This document shows positions 7,394 through 15,700 of a stretch of DNA of 19,688 nt, piece by piece (position 1 is the stretch's first letter; each line of letters starts with the position of its first letter). The notes beneath the pieces were generated by a model that was given only the letters and a program-made list of their open reading frames with translations, did not search any database and was not told the origin of the DNA. Source of the DNA: Planctomycetota bacterium. Its GTDB lineage: Bacteria > Planctomycetota > JAMOSO01. The stretch lies in contig JAMOSO010000004.1 in NCBI GenBank assembly GCA_027063065.1, positions 1 to 19,688 on the forward strand. The letters run 5' to 3'. The translations under genes were made by a program, and so were the position numbers.

Positions 7394-9082
7394 TTAAGAT
7401 TTCTTTTTACCCCAACTATCGCGCAACCCTATGGTGCTATTAAATATCAGTTTTTCATTGGAGCTATCTTTATCTAAACAGTAATAGCCATTGCGCATAA
7501 ATTGATAATTGCAGCCAATTTTGGCGTCTTTTAATGATGGTTCAAGTTTGGCGATAGAAGATATTTGTAAACTATTTTTGTTTATCTTTTCTAAAAAGTT
7601 TTTACCGTCACTTTCATCGCTTGGATTTGGGGTGCTAAATAGGTGGTCGTAATTGCGAATTTCTGCATTTATGGCGTGTTTTGCACTAACCCAGTGAATT
7701 GTACCTTTGACTTTGCGACCGTCAGGACTGTTGCCCCCTTTGGATTGGGGGTCATAGGTACAATGGATGGCTGTTATATTGCCGTCTTCGTCCTTGTCTA
7801 CACTTTGACAGGTAATAAAGTAAGCGCCTTTAAATCTAACTTCACGACCTATACCAAGGCGAAAGAATTTTTTAGGTGGCTCTTCCATAAAGTCGTTTTT
7901 TTCAATATATAATTCTTTGGCAAATGGTACTAAGCGTGTGCCATCGGCGTCATTTTCGGGGTTGTTTTCTGTTTCAAATTCTTCAACTTGATTGTCGGGG
8001 TAGTTGTCGATAATCACTTTAATGGGGTTTAATACAGCCATAACTCTTTGGGCTACTTTGTTTAAGTCTTCTCTTACTGAGTAGGTAAATTGATCATAAG
8101 TGATCATGGAGTCGACTTTTGAGACGCCTATCATATCGCAAAAATTGCGAATACCCTTGGGTGTGTACCCTCTGCGTCGCATTCCAGCAATGGTTGGCAT
8201 TCTTGGGTCATCCCAACCATTGACATGGTTTTCTTGCACTAATTGCAAAAGTTTGCGTTTGCTCATTACAGTATATTCAAGATTTAAACGGGCAAATTCA
8301 ATTTGTTTTGGTTTTTGTTTTTGTATATCTACTGCGTTGACAAACCAGTCGTAAAGTGGGCGGTTTACTTCAAATTCTAGGGTGCAAATAGAATGTGTTA
8401 TGCCTTCTATGGCATCGCTTAAGCCATGTGCCCAATCGTACATTGGATAGATGCTCCATTTATTTCCAGTGCGATGGTGGGCTATTTTGCGTATGCGATA
8501 CATCAATGGATCACGCATTTTCATATTGGGATGAGCCATATCAATTTTGGCTCGTAAAGTGTATGTACCGTCTTCAAATTTGCCGTTTTTCATATCTTCT
8601 AATAAGCTGAGGGATTCTTCGAATGGGCGTTCACGATCGGGGCTGTTTTTACCGGCTTCTTTGACGGTTCCTCTTGTGGCGCGTATTTCCTCTAGGTTTA
8701 AAGAGCATACATAGGCTTTGCCTTCACGGATAAGTTTTTGGGCAAACCCGTATAGTGTTTCAAAGTAATCTGACGAGTGGTAAAGCCTGTCTTGCCAATC
8801 AAAGCCTAACCATTTGACATCTGCTTGGATAGAGTTCTCAAATTCTACGTCTTCTTTTTCGGGGTTGGTGTCGTCAAATCGCAAATTGCAGGTAGCCCCT
8901 TTGTATAGTTGGCTAATGCCAAAATTTAGGCATATACTTTTGGCGTGACCTATATGCAAATAACCGTTGGGCTCGGGTGGAAATCTAGTTTTGATGGCTG
9001 TATAGCCGTTATTGTTTATGTCGTCTTCAATAATTTGACGCACAAAGTTTAAGGATTCTTCAGTTTTGTTGTCTGTACTCAT
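7394..9082 (-). CDS. glnS: glutaminyl-tRNA synthetase
   Basis: This 562-residue class I synthetase charges tRNA-Gln with glutamine. The Rossmann fold opens with RFPPEPNGYLHIGHAKS (33-49), with HIGH at 43-46. LRFDDTNPEKED follows at 67-78, then YDWAHGLSDAIEGITHS (215-231) and the KMSKS-type loop VMSKRK (272-277). The C-terminal half is the two beta-barrel anticodon-binding region, and total length matches bacterial GlnRS (about 550). YPMYDWAHGLSDAIEGITHS is characteristic of GlnRS, not GluRS. Possession of GlnRS means this organism need not make Gln-tRNA(Gln) through the amidotransferase route. AAAGG lies about 8 nt before the ATG. The gene is monocistronic, with tRNA-Asn upstream on the same strand but separated by that tRNA's terminator. 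Confidence 0.97.
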   Translation of the reverse strand: MSTDNKTEESLNFVRQIIEDDINNNGYTAIKTRFPPEPNGYLHIGHAKSICLNFGISQLYKGATCNLRFDDTNPEKEDVEFENSIQADVKWLGFDWQDRLYHSSDYFETLYGFAQKLIREGKAYVCSLNLEEIRATRGTVKEAGKNSPDRERPFEESLSLLEDMKNGKFEDGTYTLRAKIDMAHPNMKMRDPLMYRIRKIAHHRTGNKWSIYPMYDWAHGLSDAIEGITHSICTLEFEVNRPLYDWFVNAVDIQKQKPKQIEFARLNLEYTVMSKRKLLQLVQENHVNGWDDPRMPTIAGMRRRGYTPKGIRNFCDMIGVSKVDSMITYDQFTYSVREDLNKVAQRVMAVLNPIKVIIDNYPDNQVEEFETENNPENDADGTRLVPFAKELYIEKNDFMEEPPKKFFRLGIGREVRFKGAYFITCQSVDKDEDGNITAIHCTYDPQSKGGNSPDGRKVKGTIHWVSAKHAINAEIRNYDHLFSTPNPSDESDGKNFLEKINKNSLQISSIAKLEPSLKDAKIGCNYQFMRNGYYCLDKDSSNEKLIFNSTIGLRDSWGKKKS

Positions 9083-9165
9083 ATAATTAGCCTTTTATTA
9101 TTATCAGAAGCACAGATTTTAGAGAAAATGCCTTATATCTGCACGTTTTTTTGTACTTATTATAA

Positions 9166-9199
9166 TAAAAAAGCCCGCTGATTATAATCAACGGGCTTT
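9166..9199 (-). terminator. intrinsic terminator of tRNA-Asn
   Basis: Read on the minus strand, an 8-bp AAAGCCCG/CGGGCTTT stem, a 1-nt mismatch and a further TGAT/ATCA pairing around a 4-nt loop are followed by six T's (9167-9172). It lies 6 nt beyond the tRNA 3' end. Confidence 0.85.
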
Positions 9200-9205
9200 A
9201 TATAT

Positions 9206-9280
9206 TGGCTCCTCCGGTAGGATTCGAACCTACGACCAAGTGGTTAACAGCCACCTACTCTACCACTGAGCTACAGAGGA
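9206..9280 (-). tRNA. tRNA-Asn (anticodon GTT)
   Basis: This 75-nt tRNA folds as a full cloverleaf. The 7-bp acceptor stem is TCCTCTG with CGGAGGA, with one G-T pair. The D arm contains GCTCAGTGGTAGAG. The anticodon stem GGTGG/CCACT holds the loop CTGTTAA, giving anticodon GTT. The T arm has GGTTCGAATCC, the discriminator is G, and the CCA end is encoded. Confidence 0.97.
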
Positions 9281-9302
9281 ATATTTCTTTTTGTGAGGCG
9301 GA

Positions 9303-9330
9303 ATTTTATCGGTTTAATAGTTTTTTGCAA
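9303..9330 (-). promoter_or_regulatory. tRNA-Asn promoter
   Basis: On the minus strand TTGCAA (9325-9330) and TAAAAT (9303-9308) are 16 bp apart, followed by a GC-rich discriminator (TCCGCC). Such a discriminator is typical of stable-RNA promoters under growth-rate control. Confidence 0.6.
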
Positions 9331-9358
9331 GTTTTTTTTTGATTTTTTTTAAAATTTA

Positions 9359-9414
9359 AAAAACAGTTATTTTTTTAACCATATTGATTATTATACGGGT
9401 TTATAACTGTTTTT
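9359..9414. repeat. 12-bp inverted repeat upstream of the hexosamine kinase gene
   Basis: AAAAACAGTTAT (9359-9370) pairs perfectly with ATAACTGTTTTT (9403-9414). An inner AACC/GGTT pair lies within the 32-nt loop. It is 73 bp before the nahK-like start and could be an operator or a weak leader hairpin. The sequence alone does not decide between these. Confidence 0.4.
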
Positions 9415-9486
9415 GATTTAGGTACAAAGGTATCCATATTTTAACATAAGAGCATTACATGTGATTTATGCTATTAAAGGAGCTAT

Positions 9487-10587
9487 ATGACTATTAGCCA
9501 GAAAGAAATTATGCATCATTTTGATGTGCAGGGCGATTTTATTGACGCACAACCTTATGGATCTGGACATATTAATGATACCTATGCAGTGTATTATAGG
9601 GTTGGAGGAACTGATTTAAGATATTTGTTACAAAGGGTAAATCATTTAATATTTAAAGATGTACCTGCTTTAATGGAAAATATCGATAGGGTAACTACTT
9701 GTGTAATTCAAAATTTAGAGAAAGAAGGTGTCCAAGATATTTCTCGTAAGACATTAACATTAATTAAGACTTTAGATAATCAATCGTATTTTTTAGATGC
9801 AGATGGTAATTATTGGCGTTGCTATATTTTTATCGAAAAAGCCACAGGTCATGATATTGTACAATGTGAAAAACAAGCTTATGAAGCTGCTAAGGCCTTT
9901 GCAAAGTTTCAAAAAATATTATCTAATTTGCCTGGTAAGCCTTTAAATGAAACCATAGTCGATTTTCATAATGCGGTAAAACGTTTAAAAACTTTAGAAG
10001 ATGCCATTGCTAAAGATAGTTGTAGCAGGGTTGCTTCTTGCCAAGAAGAAATAGATTTTATTTTAAATCGTCGTGATTTAATTTGTTCATTGGTTAATTT
10101 ACAAGAAACTAACGAAATACCAACAAGACCCACCCATAATGATTGTAAACTAAATAATGTATTAATTGATGATCAAACAGGTGAGGCAACTTCTGTTATT
10201 GATTTAGATACTTTAATGCCTGGTTTATCACTTTATGATTTTGGTGATTTAGTACGCACTTCTACGTCGCCAGTGGCTGAAGACGAAAAAGATTGCTCTA
10301 AAGTTACCATGCGTATGAATATGTACAAGGCTTTGGTTGATGGCTTTATGTCTGAGGGTAAGGATTATTTAACTAAAAAAGAAATAGAACTTTTACCTGT
10401 TGGCGGGCAAGTGATTACTATAACTATTGGTATTCGTTTTTTAACTGATTATTTAAGTGGTGATACTTATTTTAAAACTAAGTATGACAATCATAATTTA
10501 GTGCGAGCTCGCACTCAGATTGCTTTAGTAGCTAGTATGGAAGAACAACTAGAAGCAATGCAAAATTGTACTAAAGATTTTTTATAG
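9487..10587 (+). CDS. nahK: N-acetylhexosamine 1-kinase-like phosphotransferase
   Basis: This 366-residue APH-fold kinase closely resembles bifidobacterial NahK, which phosphorylates GlcNAc or GalNAc at the anomeric position with ATP. Shared stretches are PYGSGHINDTY (23-33), YLLQRVN (46-52), RCYIFIE (111-117), THNDCKLNNVLID (216-228) with catalytic Asp219, VIDLDTLMPG (237-246) with metal-binding Asp, and YDFGDLVR (250-257). Towards the C-terminus are GIRFLTDYLSGDTYF and HNLVRARTQI. Length matches the family (about 360). The start is set by AAAGGAG 4 nt before the ATG. The next gene, 8 nt downstream, is a sugar nucleotidyltransferase whose Shine-Dalgarno overlaps this stop codon. The pair would make HexNAc-1-phosphate and then UDP-HexNAc. 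A related 1-kinase acting on another amino sugar is possible. Confidence 0.85.
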   Translation: MTISQKEIMHHFDVQGDFIDAQPYGSGHINDTYAVYYRVGGTDLRYLLQRVNHLIFKDVPALMENIDRVTTCVIQNLEKEGVQDISRKTLTLIKTLDNQSYFLDADGNYWRCYIFIEKATGHDIVQCEKQAYEAAKAFAKFQKILSNLPGKPLNETIVDFHNAVKRLKTLEDAIAKDSCSRVASCQEEIDFILNRRDLICSLVNLQETNEIPTRPTHNDCKLNNVLIDDQTGEATSVIDLDTLMPGLSLYDFGDLVRTSTSPVAEDEKDCSKVTMRMNMYKALVDGFMSEGKDYLTKKEIELLPVGGQVITITIGIRFLTDYLSGDTYFKTKYDNHNLVRARTQIALVASMEEQLEAMQNCTKDFL

Positions 10588-10595
10588 GAGATAAT

Positions 10596-11480
10596 ATGCA
10601 ACCTACATTATTAGTTTTAGCAGCGGGTATGGGCTCACGTTATGGTGGCTTAAAACAGATAGATAGCATAGGTCCAAACGGAGAGACCATTATAGATTAT
10701 TCTGTTTATGATGCGATTAAGGCAGGGTTTGGCAAAGTTGTATTTGTGATTAGAAAAGATATTGAAACAGAATTTAAAGCTGTAGTTGGTTCGCGTTATA
10801 GTGATAAAATTAAAGTTGAGTATGCTTTTCAAGACGGTAATGATTTGCCAGAAGGTTTTACTGTGCCTGAAGGCAGAGAAAAACCATGGGGAACAGCCCA
10901 TGCAGTGAGAGCAGCACGCAAAGTTGTTAAAGAACCTTTTGTAATTATTAATGGTGATGATTTTTATGGGGCTGACGCATATAAAACAGTGGCTAGTTAT
11001 TTGCAAGATAACGAAAAACAAGCGTGTATGGTTGGTTATAAATTAGGCAAAACATTATCATCAAATGGTTCGGTATCCAGAGGTATTTGTAAAACAGATG
11101 AAGATGATTGTTTAATCGAGGCTATTGAGACCCATGGTATTGAAAAAAAATCAGGTGATATAGTAGATGAAGAGGGTAATAAATTAAACAGTGATGATAT
11201 TGCCTCAATGAATTTTTGGGCAGCCAATCCAGAAATATTTGCTGTTATAGAAGAGATGTTTATTGATTTCTTAAAAGAAAAAGGTCAGGAGATGAAATCA
11301 GAATTTTATATACCTTCTATATTTACACATTTAATTAATAATTTAAATCAAAAAGTTAAAGTGTTAAAAAATGATTCTAGTTGGTATGGCGTCACTTATC
11401 GTGAGGACAAAGCCGAAGTGCAAGCAGCCATAGCAGATATGGTTAAGGCTGGCGATTATCCTAGCCCACTTTGGGGTTAG
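10596..11480 (+). CDS. sugar-1-phosphate nucleotidyltransferase (probable UDP-HexNAc forming)
   Basis: This 294-residue protein has an NTP_transferase Rossmann-like fold. The nucleotide-binding signature LVLAAGMGSRYGGLKQID spans 6-23, with the essential GxGxR at 11-15 and Lys20. KPWGTAHAVRAA follows (96-107), then the metal-binding NGDDFYG (119-125). It would couple a sugar-1-phosphate to a nucleotide, giving NDP-sugar and pyrophosphate. Being coupled to a NahK-like kinase (AGGAG overlapping the kinase stop, 8-nt gap), its substrate is most likely GlcNAc-1-P or GalNAc-1-P with UTP. It lacks the acetyltransferase beta helix of GlmU. The family is certain; the nucleotide and sugar are inferred from context. 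Its TAG abuts the stop of the convergent pilin-like operon with no spacer and no visible terminator. Confidence 0.85.
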   Translation: MQPTLLVLAAGMGSRYGGLKQIDSIGPNGETIIDYSVYDAIKAGFGKVVFVIRKDIETEFKAVVGSRYSDKIKVEYAFQDGNDLPEGFTVPEGREKPWGTAHAVRAARKVVKEPFVIINGDDFYGADAYKTVASYLQDNEKQACMVGYKLGKTLSSNGSVSRGICKTDEDDCLIEAIETHGIEKKSGDIVDEEGNKLNSDDIASMNFWAANPEIFAVIEEMFIDFLKEKGQEMKSEFYIPSIFTHLINNLNQKVKVLKNDSSWYGVTYREDKAEVQAAIADMVKAGDYPSPLWG

Positions 11481-12734
11481 TTATGGATGCGGCATTCGAG
11501 GGATAAAGAAAAATATTCCCGAGGTTGCCGCAACTTCACTTGCTGGTGAAAGCATCTGATTTACATCTGATATGATGGTTCTGCCTTCTGCAACTGCAGT
11601 TACTAATCTAGTTAATACTCGTCTATTTCTTTTGTTGCCAGATAAAATAACTTCAAATCCTGCTGGGTAATTTGCGTTTTTAGGGCCAAATTTAGGTACA
11701 GCATGAAGTCTATTTACTGTAGTGTCATTATAGACAACTGAAAAGTTTCCGGAGCTTAACGTGCCAGATAAATTTAAAAGCTCTTTATGTGTTTTAAATG
11801 TAATGGATTTAAACATTAAAGGCATTGCCATATAAGGCATAAAGCTAGTCATACGCACAAAGGTATAAAATGGGGTGTTTAAAAATGGGTTAGTGACGGA
11901 TCGACTCCAAAAAACGGTGATGCCAGCGCCATTTTGTGACACGGGAGTCATCATTGATTTAATAACTTTAGAGCGTTCTGGTTCATCAAGATTATTTACA
12001 TCATTAAAATCACCATATAGTTCTGATTTAGCTAAAATCAAATTTAAATAGCCGTTTTTAAAGCCTCCGTTTGTATTTGGAAAGCGTTGTTTGCCTTTGA
12101 TTTCGGATAAATAATACATTATAAATTGAAATCGTTTTAAATTGTAATTTGAATCATCTTTTTCAATGAGTGCTCCATTGAAATTAAACCAATGGTCATA
12201 AAAGTTGTGGTTTATATTTGCACCGGTTTTTGTTACAGACATTTTTTTTGCTGGGTGCATAGGGTTATGCCCCCACATATTAAATCCAAATCCAAAATTC
12301 CAACTAGGTGTACCATTAGATTTTATAACTAAATTATAAGGTTCTAGCTCTTTTGCCATAAATATCATATTGCCAGCATCATTTGGATTATAATCAGGAC
12401 TATTAATATCCATAGTGGTGCCTTCGTATGGTAAACGCAAATCTCCATAGGGCATATATTGCTGATTAAAATGAACTAAATTTAAATAGTGATTAGAGTC
12501 ATTTGGTGCATCTGGGGTAAATATGACGGCAGATTGTGAAACGTCTTGTTTGATTTGATTCATAATATCCATACCGTTTGTTGCAAGGTTATCTTGGATA
12601 GACATATTAATAACGGATTCTTTGGTGGAATCAATTAAAAGGGCGGTAATGGCGAATACAGAAGCAATCACAGCAGTTACCATGATTATTTCTAACATTG
12701 AAAAGTAGTGTTTGATTTGTTTAGTTTTAGTCAT
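11481..12734 (-). CDS. GspJ-like prepilin-type protein (third gene of the pilin-like operon)
   Basis: This 417-residue protein has a type IV prepilin N-terminus. A 10-residue charged leader MTKTKQIKHY is followed by FSMLEIIMVTAVIASVFAIT, with Phe at +1 and the required Glu at +5 (Glu15), then about 20 hydrophobic residues. The residue at -1 is Tyr, where nearly all prepilins have Gly. The extracellular part has no domain I recognise. It is rich in Asn, Phe and Gly and ends in a beta-like stretch that includes VILSGNKRNRRVLTRLVTAV. The large size and position as last gene fit a minor pseudopilin of the GspJ/PilW kind, built into a tip complex. Its ATG lies 1 nt after the TGA of the giant pilin-like gene, so translation is probably coupled. 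Confidence 0.75.
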   Translation of the reverse strand: MTKTKQIKHYFSMLEIIMVTAVIASVFAITALLIDSTKESVINMSIQDNLATNGMDIMNQIKQDVSQSAVIFTPDAPNDSNHYLNLVHFNQQYMPYGDLRLPYEGTTMDINSPDYNPNDAGNMIFMAKELEPYNLVIKSNGTPSWNFGFGFNMWGHNPMHPAKKMSVTKTGANINHNFYDHWFNFNGALIEKDDSNYNLKRFQFIMYYLSEIKGKQRFPNTNGGFKNGYLNLILAKSELYGDFNDVNNLDEPERSKVIKSMMTPVSQNGAGITVFWSRSVTNPFLNTPFYTFVRMTSFMPYMAMPLMFKSITFKTHKELLNLSGTLSSGNFSVVYNDTTVNRLHAVPKFGPKNANYPAGFEVILSGNKRNRRVLTRLVTAVAEGRTIISDVNQMLSPASEVAATSGIFFFIPRMPHP

Positions 12735-12735
12735 A

Positions 12736-15700
12736 TCAATCTTCTATATTAATGGTCATGATGTGGTGAGAATAATGTGTGTCGTTATAAATACCTGTTA
12801 CAGGGTCTTTGCGGTGATATTCGACCCTTAAGTAATAAGTACCCTTTGGAAAACCGTTTAGATTCCAAGTCATGGTGTAGTTCCAACGTGTTTTAGGTGC
12901 AGGGGCATCTGGTTCTGAACTTAAGAAATAACCTTGTGAAGGCAATCTTGCGGGTGCAGTAATATCAGCAGGTATTTCTAGACCAATATCTTTGGCTTTG
13001 CCTTCGGTATATACAGTGTCAGTGTTTAAATATTTCCAAGTTTTACGATTGTCATCAGAGTAGCCTACTTTAAAAAAGCCATCTGCTCCGGGGGTGGTGC
13101 TTTTATCGTATGTACCAATTTTTGTATATGTTTCACCGTCCCAGCGTTTCCACTGTAAGTTCCATTGCACACTAATAATGCCTGGTTTTTTTAAAGCGCT
13201 CATATCTGTTGGGGTAGTGATTTCAATTAAAGGTATTGGTTTTGTAGGGCATAGAGGATTGTCTGTAGAGCTGGCGCGTAAATGAGAATATAACAAGCTC
13301 ATAATGGCGTATCTTCCGATAAATACCGATCCGATTGTTGCTGTTTGAGCAATACCATGTATGGCAAAATAGCCTAAACGACTTTTATCATTTGGGTCAT
13401 AACATTGCATTAAGCCACTGGCAATTCCGCGTACGGGTTTGCCCCCAGAGGTGGCATATCCAGCATCGTGTTCATAAAACACTTGCAATATATTGGTATT
13501 AGTTCTTTGTGATACATAAGAAGATATATACCATTCGGCACCACCTCTACCTCCATCATTGATTCTCCATGGTCTATTGGATTGGATAGTTGTTGGCATA
13601 ACAATATTAAACATAGTTTCAAAATCATCTTTAATGTCTTGGCTGTTATGGGTAGTGGGCAAAATAGTGGCATTAGATGTCCAAAAATCATGGTCAAATG
13701 TTTTTCCGTTGGGGTTTTTAGCGTTGTAAAAAGATTTACATCCAGTTGTGCGACAACGCCTACCAGAATAGAATTTTTTTGCAGCCGGCACTGCGCTATC
13801 ATCTGCTTTACCAACACGGTAGTAATATGGTAGGGCAGATCCACTTTGCCAGATAGAACTGTCGGCATCTTTGTACAATTCACCAATAGATGGAGCGCAA
13901 ATCCAACCTGTTTTATGGCGTATATAATTTAAGCCATAGCCACCCATTCGTGGATTGCCAGCTCCGCCATTTGTTATGTGTTGTGCCCAACCTTTGCCGG
14001 ATTTGTTGTAGGGTTTACCATTGACGGGTATCGAGTATTTAAATCCATTGGCACTGTCATAGCCTATTTCGTTACCTATACCTATATAGTAAAAAGAATA
14101 ACCATTAATGGTGGTAAAAATAGAATTTGAGTTCATTATGGCTTCTCTTATCATTTGCATCATACGTGGGATGTCGTGTTCTATATGATCTGGCCCCCAG
14201 CCTTTATAATAAGGTTTAATACCTTCAGAGCTGGTTATGTCTGTGTTGGTAAAGAAACAATTATAATGTTTAGCTTTAAATACATCAGCGCATGGTTGGT
14301 ATCTAGGATCGCCCATTAGTTGGTATTTATCCGAAAATACCATGTTTTTATCATCGGCAAGTGATATGAATTTACCAGCTTTATATAAATTATGTATCCA
14401 TGTATGGGTCTGACTAAAATTTTCTGTACGATAGATCCAATTTTGTGGATCTTTAAAGTTTTCACTGCGAACAAATTCGCCATAGCGTGTGCCTGTTACC
14501 AACTCGTTAACGTCAATACCATCGTAATCTGTTTTTTTAAGGTTAATATCCCCGATTCTAGTTTCTACTTTTAACGGTGCAAATAAGTTGTTGATTTCAT
14601 CAGACACTATATTGTCAGGTAAATAGCTTAAGACAGTTTTTAATGATGGAAATGTAAATATCCAACGTGCTGTATTTTTGCGTTCGATACCTGTGGAGGT
14701 TAAATTTTGATCAAAATTGCCTTTAAAAGGGGTGGGCAAATATTCTAATCCATATAATTTGGCAGAGTTTTTTAAACCTCTTGAATTTTTATATGGTGTG
14801 CGTAAGGGGGTGTTGTACAGTCTAATGGCAATACTAAAATATCCTTTAACTGGAGTAATGCCTTGGCTAGAAGTTTTAATAAACACGGGATCGATGCGAG
14901 CATACATCTGATCGTCATCGGCAGTTAAGGCATCGTTTGTAGGGCTTGTGGGGTAGTTTAGACTATGTACGTTTAAATCAAAACGGGATGATGCGGGTGC
15001 AACTCCGCCTTCAATTCTTGTAATGCCAATATTGTTGAGTGATTCAATAATGTGTTCGCGTAAAGTAATCCAATCGTTGGCTTTTGTGTCGCCTAACGAT
15101 ATTTCTTTAAGTTTTATTAAAATTGTTATGGGTATAAGTGATAATCTATCGGGCTTTGTTTGGTCTGGTGCAGAATCTGATTGCCAAGCATATACGCGAA
15201 ATTTAGGATTTTGATCTATATTATAACGTGCATTTTCTGGGTGTGTGACTACTCGTACGCTTTCACTAAAGTTAATTAAGCCGACAACTTCACCTACTTT
15301 ATGTTCGGTTGCAGGGCTATCGTATAGTGCGCGAGTAGTTGAACTAGATTTTTTTTTGAGTATTTCTCCGCCGATATTTAACAAATCATTTAGTATTAAT
15401 GGGGAGGCAACTCCACCTGTATGATAATATAAGTTAGTTTGGCTTGTATTGATGTTTTTGCGTAAAGTAGGTATTGCCGAAGAGCATATTAAAAGAGAAT
15501 TAGCTGACCACCCGCTGGATATGCCAGAGCTTAATCTTATTTGGTTAGGGCTTACATCGATAATGGTGCCTAGCGTAACCATATTAGAACTAATAATAGA
15601 TAGTTTTTCTCCGTTGACTAATCCTTTACTAGATGTAACAGGGATGATGGTGTCGCCAGTATGTATATTGGCCAATAGTATTGCTTGGTGTGTTACAGGG

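Noticed and set aside
7643-8610. Three plus-strand frames opposite glnS
   Set aside because: GlnRS motifs are intact across the whole minus-strand gene; these frames have no ribosome sites or families.
10650-11021. Minus-strand 123-codon frame within the nucleotidyltransferase
   Set aside because: Antisense to a gene whose motifs (GMGSR, NGDD) are intact; the product is Phe/Ile/Asn-rich noise.
13410-13886. Minus-strand 158-codon frame inside the giant pilin gene
   Set aside because: It is on the same strand but in another frame of the pilin coding region, with no ribosome site and no recognisable family; a shadow of the real frame.
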